Below are positions 1-6,235 of a stretch of 6,996 bases of DNA, in pieces. Within the stretch, counting starts at the first letter, position 1. Each line of letters opens with the position of its first letter. The notes beneath the pieces are model-generated. The model searched no databases, was not told the DNA's origin, and was given only the letters and a program-made list of their open reading frames with translations. The position numbers were made by a program, and so were the translations under genes. Origin of the DNA: Enterovibrio sp042096095 (lineage in GTDB: Bacteria; Pseudomonadota; Gammaproteobacteria; Enterobacterales; Vibrionaceae); assembly GCA_042096095.1 (NCBI GenBank), contig JBELME010000228.1:1-6996 (forward strand). Reading direction: 5' to 3'.

Positions 1-786
1 GTCTAAAGTAAAATAGAGGTCTTCTCCAATAAGGTTATCGCCAACGCTTATTGAGGCATTCTCGGAGCTCCAAAGGTAAGGAACTTCTTCCCGATAACGG
101 GCCCACGGTAAAAAGAGGTACTCAAGCGACTTTGAATACGCGTCATCCAGCAATCCGAAGCTCACGGTTCCTCTCGCCGATTTCTCTTCGCTCATGTCGC
201 TCAAAAAACTGATAAATGGTCGCTTTTTACTGACGAACCCTTTTTCCATAAGATCGAGCAAAAAGTGGGAGTGAGCAGGTTGCCCTGCGTGAGATTGTGC
301 GAGCCTGAAGGCACCAGACAGCTTATCGAGAGGAACTTCAGACACTTCGCCGCTAGGTAGCCCAATACCACCATCCCAGTCCAGCTCATCAAACTGTGTG
401 CCTGAATATTTTTTAGACAGGTACAAAGATATGAATAAACAGGCGTCCAATGCCTTTTGAGTAGGCATACAAAGTTTATCTCTACCCTCTTCAACGTCCA
501 TGCTCCCCCACGGACCGAAATCAACCGTTGTCCCGGTTTGATCAATCTACTCAAAGGTTGATGATTCAGAAAACATGAAGCGACCATTCGCATAATGTTG
601 GCAGCCATCATCAGAGCAAAGGCTAGACGTCACCCAGTTAAAGTTACTTCCTGTATCAAAACAGAATTTTAACGTTTGTCTCGGCGTACCAATATTCAAC
701 TTGCAGAACCAGGGGGTTGCGCCATTGTTCTGGAAAGGTCCTCTTTGTAATGGCAAGGAGAAACCATCAATTTCTTTATTTAACAT
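1..786 (-). pseudogene. Pepsin-family (A1) aspartic protease, interrupted by an in-frame TAG; 3' end beyond the window
   Basis: From ATG at 786 the frame reads 79 residues to a TAG at 549-547. It then stays open for 182 more codons to the window edge, in the same frame and the same protein family. Before the stop are an 'IGTPRQTLKFCFDTGS' segment (catalytic Asp44 of the first DTG) and a C..C..F.....SSTFE segment, as in pepsins. After the stop are a flap-like 'DFGPWGSM' (Phe where pepsin has the flap Tyr), 'DWDGGIGLPS' (pepsin FDGILGL) and 'GTVSFGLLDDAYSKSLEY' (pepsin G.v.lGgiD..yy.gsl.w). The last visible residues 'YFTLD' may be the start of the second catalytic D-T-G, whose remainder would lie outside. 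No signal peptide or propeptide is visible, as in described bacterial pepsin homologues such as shewasin. The Shine-Dalgarno is weak and the start is 13 nt after the GGDEF gene, so translational coupling is possible. The cause may be a nonsense mutation, a sequence error or readthrough. The family call is strong; the functional state is open. Confidence 0.85.
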
Positions 787-799
787 CTGAGTTTTTCTT

Positions 800-1717
800 T
801 TAGTGGCAAGAGGAAAAACGACTGACTTTATTTCTGCCCGTTCTCTTAGAGTGGTACATCGCAGTATCGGCTCTCGCCATGATGCTTTTTATGTTGTCGT
901 CTGATTCATGAACCTCAGTGACACCGACACTCACCGTCAGCTTTATACTTTTCTCTTCCGCCACGAAGCGACTGCTTTCTAGCAAGAGTCTTAGTTCCTC
1001 TGCTTTTTGGTAGGTAGACTCTATCCCTGAATCCCAAAGGATAATGGCGAACTCTTCACCGCCAATTCGCCCGAAAAAATCAGACTCCGTCAGTTTTTTA
1101 TTCAATAAGTTAACAGTGAACTGAATCGCCTCATCGCCACAATAATGGCCCAACGAATCATTAATTTTCTTGAAGTGATCGATGTCGAGCATAAGCACAG
1201 AGAAAGGCGAATTGGCGGTTTGAAACTGTTTCAGTGCACCTCGCAACTCCTCGGTAAAAGCGCGCCTATTGGCGATGCCTGTGAGATCATCTGTTTCAGA
1301 CAGCTCTTTGAGACGTTTTTCCAAGAGGTGGCGCTCAGTGATATTTTTCGCTATCCACACAACGGTGCGCTCACCGTTTTCAATCAATGGAATAGGTTTA
1401 ATGGTGGCTTCAAACCAAATCTGTTCAGGCGCGATAACATGGTCAGGGAGTTCGATCATGTTATCGGTATCGAATTTATACGAGGCGAGTTGTACCTGAT
1501 TCGTTTCAAGCGCTTTTTTAATATATGAATGAAACGTTTCAGCCATTTCAGCGGGAGCGACGTCATACAGTGATGAACAGATAAACTGCTTACAATCGAA
1601 TCCAGTGGCATTATCTTCCCCGCCATAAACATCGATGTATAAACCAGACTCCGAGAAGATAAATGTATGCTCAGGTAAAGCGTCTAAAACGGTGTAGTAG
1701 CGGTCCTTCAATTCCAT
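800..1717 (-). CDS. PAS-GGDEF diguanylate cyclase
   Basis: A 305-residue predicted cytoplasmic protein with no transmembrane segments. Residues about 8-130 form a PAS-like sensor ending in 'WIAKNITERH', the usual PAS/PAC exit. A short helical linker (130-142) leads into a complete GGDEF domain (about 143-300). Visible motifs are DDLTGIANRR (144-152), DIDHFKKIND (178-187, metal-binding Asp178), GGEEF active site (219-223), SVGVT (263-267) and ADTAMYHSKRTGRN (283-296). It should condense two GTP into cyclic di-GMP under control of the PAS domain; the ligand is unknown. The inhibitory I-site RxxD, expected five residues before GGEEF, reads TESD (210-213), so its Arg is missing and product inhibition through that site is unlikely. 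The start ATG has a GAGG Shine-Dalgarno seven bases upstream. The gene lies directly upstream of the pepsin-like gene on the same strand and may be cotranscribed with it. Confidence 0.95.
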   Translation of the reverse strand: MELKDRYYTVLDALPEHTFIFSESGLYIDVYGGEDNATGFDCKQFICSSLYDVAPAEMAETFHSYIKKALETNQVQLASYKFDTDNMIELPDHVIAPEQIWFEATIKPIPLIENGERTVVWIAKNITERHLLEKRLKELSETDDLTGIANRRAFTEELRGALKQFQTANSPFSVLMLDIDHFKKINDSLGHYCGDEAIQFTVNLLNKKLTESDFFGRIGGEEFAIILWDSGIESTYQKAEELRLLLESSRFVAEEKSIKLTVSVGVTEVHESDDNIKSIMARADTAMYHSKRTGRNKVSRFSSCH

Positions 1718-1795
1718 TTGATGACCTCGCTGATGAACAATCTGTTAACACGATTATCGACACGTTAAAAACAGTGGAAGCAAAGTCAATCAAAT

Positions 1796-1823
1796 ACAAT
1801 ATCTAGTGATATGTCACTCGCAA
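1796..1823 (-). promoter_or_regulatory. Candidate promoter of the GGDEF gene, overlapping a small dyad
   Basis: Read on the minus strand, TTGCGA (1823-1818) and TATTGT (1801-1796) are separated by 16 bases and lie about 80 nt before the GGDEF start. The spacer holds the dyad AGTGA-N4-TCACT (1805-1818), a possible operator. The spacing differs from the CRP site (N6), so a CRP site is not claimed. The rest of the 222-bp intergenic region (1718-1939) shows no gene and no clear terminator for the upstream AraC-type gene. Confidence 0.3.
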
Positions 1824-1939
1824 ACATATGAGATATTTATGACTTTATCAGTTAGATGATAAGACTAGGGGGAAACTCGCTGGGACACTCGCAGGGCTCT
1901 TTCATCGTAGTGGTGGGGGTAGGTTTACATGGCGGCGCT

Positions 1940-2863
1940 TTACACAAACTGCGCCCTGAACGCGGAAGGACATAACCCAATGACTTTGAGGAAGACTTTA
2001 CGAAAGCTGTTGGCATCTTCATAACCAACGCTCAGGGCGATGTGCTCAAAGCTTTGCGTGGTGGTTTCAAGCAGTTCACACGCTTTTTGTACCCTGACGC
2101 GTTGAAGGTATTGTGTCGGTTTTAGTGTGGTTGCCTGTGTGAATTGCCGTAAGAATGTCCGATCACTCATGCATGCCTGGCTCGCTAAATAAGGGATGGT
2201 GATGGGCTGGTGATAATGCGCCTGAATGTGGTGCTGCACTTGCAAGATGGCTTTATTGCCATGATCGAATTTGGGCAGAAAATTCTCGTAATACCGTTGC
2301 TCACGTTTGCCGGTATCAACTATCAAAAACTTTCCGAGCTTGCGCATGATATGTGGCTTTGCATACTGCGCGACGATCTCTAGGCCTAAATCGACCCATG
2401 ACATGAGGCCACCCGCACTAATGATATCGCCGCCATTGATCAACAGGCTTTCACTCTCTAGCGTCGTATGGGGAAATTCGGCTCTGAATTTGTCAGCGAA
2501 CTGCCAATGCGTGGTCACAATGCGCCCCTTTAACACCCCTGCCCTCGCCAAAATAAATGCCCCTGCGCATGCTGAGCACAATATGGCGCCGTCTTGATGG
2601 GCTTGATGTAAATACTGAAGGAGCGAGGAGTGGGGTTGAAGGTAATAGTCTCCCTCTGCGCTCGGCGGCAAAATCACGATCTGGTCATGTTGGGTTGATG
2701 ACGCGAGGTGATCAGGTTGCACAATGCGCGCGGAGAACGTGAGTTCACTTTCCTCTTCAGCCATGATGTTATTGGCAAACAGAAAGTTTTCTTTCAACCC
2801 ATGCACTGCGCTTTGCAGCGCGCCCGGGTAATCAACAATGCTAATGCGAGTACACGTTGTCAT
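1940..2863 (-). CDS. GlxA-like transcriptional regulator (DJ-1/PfpI domain + AraC HTH)
   Basis: A 307-residue protein. Residues about 5-185 form a class I glutamine-amidotransferase-like (DJ-1/PfpI) fold. This region has the nucleophile-elbow segment 'CSACAGAFILARAGVLKGR' around Cys99, 'TTHW' with His119, and 'SAGGLMSWVDLGL' (149-161), all typical of GlxA/FtrA-type regulators. Residues about 205-303 form a complete AraC/XylS double helix-turn-helix: 'LASQACMSDRTFLRQF' is the first HTH and 'IALSVGYEDANSFRKVF' plus 'GLCPSAFRAQF' the second. In this family the N-terminal domain usually serves as ligand sensor rather than enzyme. The ATG has an AAGG Shine-Dalgarno six bases upstream. The gene is divergent from the cysteine hydrolase at 2965, which makes that gene its most likely target; the effector cannot be read from the sequence. 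Confidence 0.93.
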   Translation of the reverse strand: MTTCTRISIVDYPGALQSAVHGLKENFLFANNIMAEEESELTFSARIVQPDHLASSTQHDQIVILPPSAEGDYYLQPHSSLLQYLHQAHQDGAILCSACAGAFILARAGVLKGRIVTTHWQFADKFRAEFPHTTLESESLLINGGDIISAGGLMSWVDLGLEIVAQYAKPHIMRKLGKFLIVDTGKREQRYYENFLPKFDHGNKAILQVQHHIQAHYHQPITIPYLASQACMSDRTFLRQFTQATTLKPTQYLQRVRVQKACELLETTTQSFEHIALSVGYEDANSFRKVFLKVIGLCPSAFRAQFV

Positions 2864-2964
2864 TTTTGCCTTGTTTTATGGCAATTTCGCCATCGGTCAT
2901 CGAGGGGAAGACTCGACATAATGGGTTCTACTGATAACACGAACCGATAAATGGAGAACCTGTT
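2864..2964. promoter_or_regulatory. Divergent control region between the GlxA-like regulator and the cysteine hydrolase
   Basis: This 101-bp region should hold both divergent promoters. Three perfect-armed dyads are visible: ATGGC-N6-GCCAT (2878-2893), TCGAG-N7-CTCGA (2900-2916) and GGTTC-N12-GAACC (2924-2945). Any could be a binding site for the neighbouring AraC-type regulator. Five-base arms occur often by chance, so these are candidates only. No convincing -35/-10 pair stands out. The hydrolase Shine-Dalgarno GGAGA is at 2953-2957. Confidence 0.4.
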
Positions 2965-3528
2965 ATGTCTAAGACTGCCTTACTATTGATTGACTTTCAA
3001 AACGATTATTACCCGTCTTATGCTGGTGCTAAATGGGCTTTATCGGGCACAGAAGCGGCCGCAGCCAATGCGGCAATTTTGCTCGATGCATTTCGTCAGC
3101 AAGGGTTGCCTGTGATCCATGTTAGACATGAATTTCCGTCGAATGATGCGCCTTTCTTCTTGCCTCACTCTGACGGCACACAGATTCATGCCAGCGTGGC
3201 ACCCAGAGATGACGAACCTGTGATTTTAAAACACCAAATAAACAGTTTTCGGGAGACGGAACTGCAGCACACCCTGACGCAGTTAGACGTGGATAAATTG
3301 GTGATCGTGGGTGCAATGAGCCATATGTGCGTTGACGCTGTCACCCGTGCTGCGGTTGATTTTAACTATGAATGCCATGTGGCGCATGATGCCTGTGCCA
3401 CGCTTGATCTTGTGTTTAATGGCGTCACTGTGCCTGCCAGTCAGGTTCATGCGGCCTTTATGTCTGCATTAGGTTTTGGTTACTGTAACGTCGACAGCAC
3501 ACAGGCGCTTTTGGCGCTGGTGAAATAG
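2965..3528 (+). CDS. Isochorismatase-family cysteine hydrolase
   Basis: A 187-residue protein of usual family length. 'ALLLIDFQNDYY' places catalytic Asp10. 'PVILKHQINSF' gives Lys89. 'VIVGAMSHMCVDAVTRAA' gives nucleophile Cys122, with the preceding G-A-M segment at the position of the family's cis-peptide. The remaining core, 'HVAHDACATLD' and 'VHAAFMSALGFGYCNV', is also typical. Relatives hydrolyse amides or vinyl ethers (nicotinamidase, ureidoacrylate or biuret hydrolase, isochorismatase). The sequence alone does not choose a substrate, and nothing here suggests a siderophore pathway. It is cytoplasmic. The ATG has GGAGA seven bases upstream. Divergence from a GlxA-like regulator suggests an inducible catabolic or detoxification role. 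Confidence 0.93.
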   Translation: MSKTALLLIDFQNDYYPSYAGAKWALSGTEAAAANAAILLDAFRQQGLPVIHVRHEFPSNDAPFFLPHSDGTQIHASVAPRDDEPVILKHQINSFRETELQHTLTQLDVDKLVIVGAMSHMCVDAVTRAAVDFNYECHVAHDACATLDLVFNGVTVPASQVHAAFMSALGFGYCNVDSTQALLALVK

Positions 3529-3540
3529 TCTGTCCCGTCT

Positions 3541-3565
3541 GGGAGGGGAAGTGGCTTTCCCTCCC
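3541..3565. terminator. Hairpin between convergent hydrolase and ohrR genes
   Basis: GGGAGGGGAA, a five-base loop and TTTCCCTCCC form a ten-pair stem with one G-T wobble. It starts 12 nt after the hydrolase stop and lies between two converging genes, so it could end transcripts from both sides. Neither side has a clear T-run, so intrinsic termination is uncertain. Confidence 0.5.
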
Positions 3566-3636
3566 ATTCATGAAGGGATCATCAGGGGTACCAAACCTAA
3601 CGAACCACGATCTTGTCCACCTTCTAACAAACCCCG

Positions 3637-4104
3637 CTACGGCTGAAGGTTTGCCAGTAGCCTCTCGCACATGTCTTTGAGTTGTTGCAGCTCTTCTATC
3701 TCTAATTGGCTTTTACAAAAAATGGCACCAGGCACGGAGAGCGCTTTCGTTTTCAATGCTCTACCTTGCTCGGTGAGAAATACCAAGCGGATACGCTCGT
3801 CTTCACTACTGCGTTTTCTGTCGATAAAGCCTTTGCTTTCTAGGCGTTTTAGGAGCGGTGTCAGTGTGCCTGAGTCGAGGTGAAGATCGTACCCAAGATC
3901 TTTCACGTTAATCCCGTCTTTTTCCCAAATCACCATCATGGCGAGGTATTGCGGGTAGGTCAGATCGAGCGCGTTGAGTAATGGGCGATACGCGCGGATC
4001 ATTGCATTCGATGCGCTGTATAACGAAAAGCAGACTTGGTTTTTAAGCAAAAGCTGAGGCGCTTCTGCCTGATTGTCATTACGTTCTTCCACTGAGCTCA
4101 CCAT
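3637..4104 (-). CDS. ohrR: OhrR, MarR-family organic hydroperoxide sensor/repressor
   Basis: A 155-residue protein if it starts at ATG 4104, chosen because AAGGTG lies seven bases upstream; a TTG 36 nt further upstream also keeps the frame open. 'NQVCFSLYSASNAM' carries sensing Cys25. Tyr39 and Tyr50 lie 14 and 25 residues after it, the spacing of Cys22/Tyr36/Tyr47 in Xanthomonas OhrR. Cys130 lies 105 residues after Cys25, matching Cys127 of that protein, so this is a two-cysteine OhrR that could form an intersubunit disulfide on oxidation. 'LDSGTLTPLLKRLESKGFIDRKRSSEDERIR' holds the recognition helix and winged-helix wing. It should bind DNA when reduced and release on oxidation by organic hydroperoxides. 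It is divergent from ohr with a large palindrome between them, so it probably controls itself and ohr. Confidence 0.95.
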   Translation of the reverse strand: MVSSVEERNDNQAEAPQLLLKNQVCFSLYSASNAMIRAYRPLLNALDLTYPQYLAMMVIWEKDGINVKDLGYDLHLDSGTLTPLLKRLESKGFIDRKRSSEDERIRLVFLTEQGRALKTKALSVPGAIFCKSQLEIEELQQLKDMCERLLANLQP

Positions 4105-4180
4105 CTCAATACACCTTAGAAAAGAATAGATTGCGCACAATATACTTGTATTTCATTTTAGGATCGACTTATACTTCCTC

Positions 4181-4221
4181 AATATTAATTGTGAACAATT
4201 TAATTGTTAGCAATTAATATT
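4181..4221. promoter_or_regulatory. OhrR operator within a 41-bp near-perfect palindrome
   Basis: The outer arms AATATTAATTG (4181-4191) and CAATTAATATT (4211-4221) are exact inverted copies. The core AACAATTTAATTGTT (4194-4208) is itself a dyad and closely resembles the known OhrR box TACAATTAAATTGTA of Bacillus. Only two base pairs, just outside the core, plus the centre break the 41-bp symmetry. It lies midway between ohrR and ohr and overlaps the likely promoters of both, as expected for a shared repressor site. The extended arms could hold a second dimer or form a cruciform. Confidence 0.85.
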
Positions 4222-4231
4222 AAGATAAAAT
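4204..4231 (+). promoter_or_regulatory. Candidate ohr promoter overlapping the OhrR operator
   Basis: TTGTTA (4204-4209) and TAAAAT (4226-4231) are separated by 16 bases. The -35 element lies inside the right half of the operator core, so bound OhrR would block polymerase. The -10 is 22 bases before the ohr ATG. A less clear minus-strand promoter for ohrR may use TTCACA and TATAAG on the other side of the palindrome. Confidence 0.5.
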
Positions 4232-4252
4232 TTAAGATGGAAGGGCGAAACA

Positions 4253-4675
4253 ATGACGACACTCTACAAAACGAAAGCAACCGCTTCTGCAGGACGAAAC
4301 GGTCAGGTCACCACGGACGACAACATGCTGGATCTTTCTCTGAGCTACCCAAAAGAGATGGGCGGCACGGGTGAAGCAACCAATCCTGAGCAATTGTTCG
4401 CGGCAGGGTATTCGGCGTGTTTTTCTAACGCGATTCTTCACGTTGCGCGTGAAATGAAAATCACACTCTCGCAAGCACCTGTCACGGCAGAAGTGGGCAT
4501 CGGCCCAAATGATGCAGGTGGTTTTGCGCTGACCGTTGCCTTGGCTGTCACCTTAGATCTCGACGATGAGCAAGCACAGCAAGTAGTGAAAACAGCCCAC
4601 CAGGTTTGCCCATACTCGAATGCTGTAAAAGGCAACATTGACGTTGCGCTCTCTGTAAACGGTTCGGCGCTATAG
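4253..4675 (+). CDS. ohr: Organic hydroperoxide reductase Ohr (OsmC/Ohr superfamily)
   Basis: A 140-residue protein of typical Ohr length. The two catalytic cysteines are Cys56 in 'AAGYSACFSNA' and Cys119 in 'HQVCPYSNA'. Arg15 ('AGRNGQV') and Glu46 ('NPEQLFAAGYSAC') match the conserved Arg and Glu that position the peroxidatic Cys in characterised Ohr proteins. It reduces organic and fatty-acid hydroperoxides to alcohols, recycled through lipoylated proteins in studied homologues, and acts as a cytoplasmic dimer. 'AVKGNIDV' near the C-terminus fits Ohr rather than OsmC. The ATG has GGAAGGG with seven bases spacing. It is controlled from the OhrR palindrome just upstream. The TAG stop is the first three bases of the 14-bp tandem repeat that follows, so the downstream end of this transcript is not resolved. 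Confidence 0.97.
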   Translation: MTTLYKTKATASAGRNGQVTTDDNMLDLSLSYPKEMGGTGEATNPEQLFAAGYSACFSNAILHVAREMKITLSQAPVTAEVGIGPNDAGGFALTVALAVTLDLDDEQAQQVVKTAHQVCPYSNAVKGNIDVALSVNGSAL

Positions 4676-4703
4676 CTATCTAAGACTAGCTATCTAAGAC
4701 TAG
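4673..4703. repeat. 14-bp tandem repeat, left side of assembly gap
   Basis: Two exact copies of TAGCTATCTAAGAC (4673-4686, 4687-4700) plus a third TAG before the N run. The first TAG is the ohr stop codon. The array continues in the same unit on the other side of the gap, so the copy number is unknown. The unit contains TAG and TAA and is not a multiple of three, so no long coding frame is possible in the array on the plus strand. Confidence 0.95.
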
Positions 4704-4803
4704 NNNNNNNNNNNNNNNNNNNNNNNNNNNNNNNNNNNNNNNNNNNNNNNNNNNNNNNNNNNNNNNNNNNNNNNNNNNNNNNNNNNNNNNNNNNNNNNNN
4801 NNN
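4704..4803. other. Assembly gap (100 N)
   Basis: Exactly 100 undetermined bases. A round 100 is commonly a placeholder for a gap of unknown size, so the true distance between ohr and the DoxX-like gene is not known. Both edges end in the same 31-nt repeat sequence, which fits an assembly break in a repeat. Confidence 0.98.
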
Positions 4804-4834
4804 TAGCTATCTAAGACTAGCTATCTAAGACTAG
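4804..4834. repeat. 14-bp tandem repeat, right side of assembly gap
   Basis: Two exact copies of TAGCTATCTAAGAC (4804-4817, 4818-4831) followed by TAG. These 31 bases are identical to 4673-4703, with no drift between copies. The array ends 40 nt before the DoxX-like start and may therefore lie in its leader. Confidence 0.95.
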
Positions 4835-4874
4835 TTTTCTAGGGCTCGCTCTCAACGATTAACCCTAAGGATTG

Positions 4875-5267
4875 ATGAACATGAACACACTATTGCTAAC
4901 CGCTGGTCGCGTCCTGCTGGCTTTGTACTTTTTGATTCCCGGCATCATGAAGTTTGCATCGTGGGACATGCATATCCAGTTGATGGAAAAGCATGACATG
5001 CCGTTCACCCCTGTTTTGTTGGGGCTTGCGGGTATTTTCCAAATAGGTGCGGCGCTTTTGCTGATAGCAAACCGCTTTACTTGGCTGGTAGCGCTACTGC
5101 TGGCAGGTCTTGTACTGGTGATCAATGTGTCGTTGCATGATTTCTGGAATTACTCAGGTATTGAAGGCGCGCATGAAATGCAGAACTTCGTGAAGAACTT
5201 GGGGATTTTCGCGGGCTTATTGGTGCTGTCTGGTTACGCTTTGGCTGAGCGCGATAAACAGGTTTAA
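4875..5267 (+). CDS. DoxX-like small integral membrane protein
   Basis: A 130-residue protein from ATG 4875, or 128 from ATG 4881. TAAGGA at 4866-4871 is only three bases from the first ATG but nine from the second, so the second is a real alternative. Four hydrophobic segments are visible at about residues 4-22, 45-65, 67-88 and 107-125. This is the DoxX four-helix layout, with 'GRVLLALYFLIPGIMKF' near the start and 'HDFWNY' in the loop before the last helix. DoxX proteins sit in the inner membrane. In mycobacteria a relative works with SodA and SseA in a thiol/oxidative-stress complex; a general biochemical activity is not established. It lies on the ohr strand beyond the repeat gap, so joint expression with ohr is possible but cannot be judged across the gap. 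Confidence 0.88.
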   Translation: MNMNTLLLTAGRVLLALYFLIPGIMKFASWDMHIQLMEKHDMPFTPVLLGLAGIFQIGAALLLIANRFTWLVALLLAGLVLVINVSLHDFWNYSGIEGAHEMQNFVKNLGIFAGLLVLSGYALAERDKQV

Positions 5268-5318
5268 GACGTGTAATCACTGGATTGAATCGGTTTAATA
5301 CCCTGACATTCTTGTGAC

Positions 5319-5350
5319 CTGATGTTAATACGAACTGATGTTAATGCGAA
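5319..5350. repeat. Two-copy 16-bp tandem repeat
   Basis: CTGATGTTAATACGAA (5319-5334) is followed directly by CTGATGTTAATGCGAA (5335-5350), with one difference. A third CTGA follows. It lies 51 nt after the DoxX-like stop in the convergent intergenic region. It may be slippage or a pair of binding sites; nothing decides between them. Confidence 0.85.
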
Positions 5351-5395
5351 CTGACACTAGAGCGATTAGCGCGTCATCATGATGTAACACTACTT

Positions 5396-5424
5396 ACAAG
5401 GGACATTAATATCATGTCCCTTGT
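5396..5424. terminator. Strong hairpin, probable bidirectional terminator
   Basis: ACAAGGGACAT (5396-5406), loop TAATATC and ATGTCCCTTGT (5414-5424) form a perfect 11-pair stem. It lies almost exactly midway between the converging stops at 5267 and 5552. There is no long T-run, only TTGT at the end of the arm, so termination is likely by position and stem strength but not certain. The rest of 5268-5551 shows no supportable gene. Confidence 0.6.
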
Positions 5425-5551
5425 GACATTGATGCATTCTGTTCCGACATTTATCGTGGCTAACGTGGGCATTAGCGCATTGTAAATACGCATTCAGAAA
5501 CAGATAGTGAATATGCCCATCTCGACACGTATGTATATCGAGCGTTTCAGG

Positions 5552-6133
5552 TTATACCGCAACACCTGCTTTTGTGGCCTCTTCAACTTCAATCAACTCG
5601 CCCGTTTCGCAATCAAACACATAGCCATAAATGGGAATGTCTTTAGGCACCATTGGACTTGCTTTAATGCGTTGAACGTCTTCAACAACGCTGTGTTTAA
5701 GATCATCGATCGTCAGCCAATTCACAAAGTGCCCTTCGATGGTGCCGCCTTCTTGTGTCACATTGTGCCAACCGGTTTGATCGGCAATGGCAGTATGCAG
5801 GCTTTCTTCCAGTAATGTTGCCATCGTCTGTTGGTCAAACTTTTCCATGCCACAATCTGTGTGGTACACAACAAACCATTCTTGTGTGCCAAGCAACTTG
5901 TGCGACAACACCAGTGAGCGGATCGCGTCGCTACTTGCGCGACCATCCGCATTACGAATGACATGCGCCTCACCTTCAGCAAACCCGGCAAATTTTGCCG
6001 GATCTAACCTCGCATCCATACACGTCAGTACCGCAAACCTTCGGCTAGGAGGAATTTGCAATTGCCCTTTATCACCAAAGTTTTCAACGTAGTCACGGTT
6101 TGCGAGCTCCACTTCTTGCTTTACATTACTCAT
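5552..6133 (-). CDS. Small beta-carbonic-anhydrase-like protein
   Basis: A 193-residue cytoplasmic protein. 'AVLTCMDARLDP' gives zinc ligand Cys38 and the Asp40-Arg42 dyad. 'VVYHTDCGMEKF' gives zinc ligands His91 and Cys94. 'AHVIRNADGRASSDAIRSLVLSHKLLGT' is the family core, except that Asp63 replaces the first Gly of the usual N-A-G-G. The length and the 'IPIYGYVFDCETGELIEV' end fit the short Rv1284-like/archaeal Cab group rather than the longer E. coli Can type. It would interconvert CO2 and bicarbonate; the substitution could affect activity. The start ATG has an AAGGGA Shine-Dalgarno about seven bases upstream. It is convergent with the DoxX-like gene and separated from it by the hairpin at 5396, so it is probably a single-gene unit. 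Confidence 0.93.
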   Translation of the reverse strand: MSNVKQEVELANRDYVENFGDKGQLQIPPSRRFAVLTCMDARLDPAKFAGFAEGEAHVIRNADGRASSDAIRSLVLSHKLLGTQEWFVVYHTDCGMEKFDQQTMATLLEESLHTAIADQTGWHNVTQEGGTIEGHFVNWLTIDDLKHSVVEDVQRIKASPMVPKDIPIYGYVFDCETGELIEVEEATKAGVAV

Positions 6134-6205
6134 GGTTAATCCCTTTTCTCAGTCTGATTCTGGTATCGGGAGACGCTGATTACTTAGCGTTTCCTCGCTC
6201 AAGGG

Positions 6206-6235
6206 ATACTAAAAGGCATGGCTTTGTACCGACAA
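6206..6235 (-). promoter_or_regulatory. Candidate promoter of the carbonic-anhydrase-like gene
   Basis: On the minus strand TTGTCG (6235-6230) and TAGTAT (6211-6206) are 18 bases apart and about 70 nt before the start codon. The spacing is acceptable and the matches moderate; no operator was seen next to it. Confidence 0.3.

Noticed and set aside
201..611. 136-codon minus-strand open frame crossing the protease stop
   Set aside because: It is in a different frame from the pepsin-like reading, which has clear family motifs on both sides. Its translation shows no recognisable motif.
1145..1528. Plus-strand open frame of 127 codons
   Set aside because: It lies antisense to the PAS-GGDEF gene, whose domains are complete; it has no family features.
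1805..1818. CRP-like site before the GGDEF gene
   Set aside because: The half-sites are four bases apart rather than six and the outer bases do not match.
4673..4834. Possible CRISPR array
   Set aside because: The 14-bp units are directly adjacent with no spacers, and no cas gene is present.
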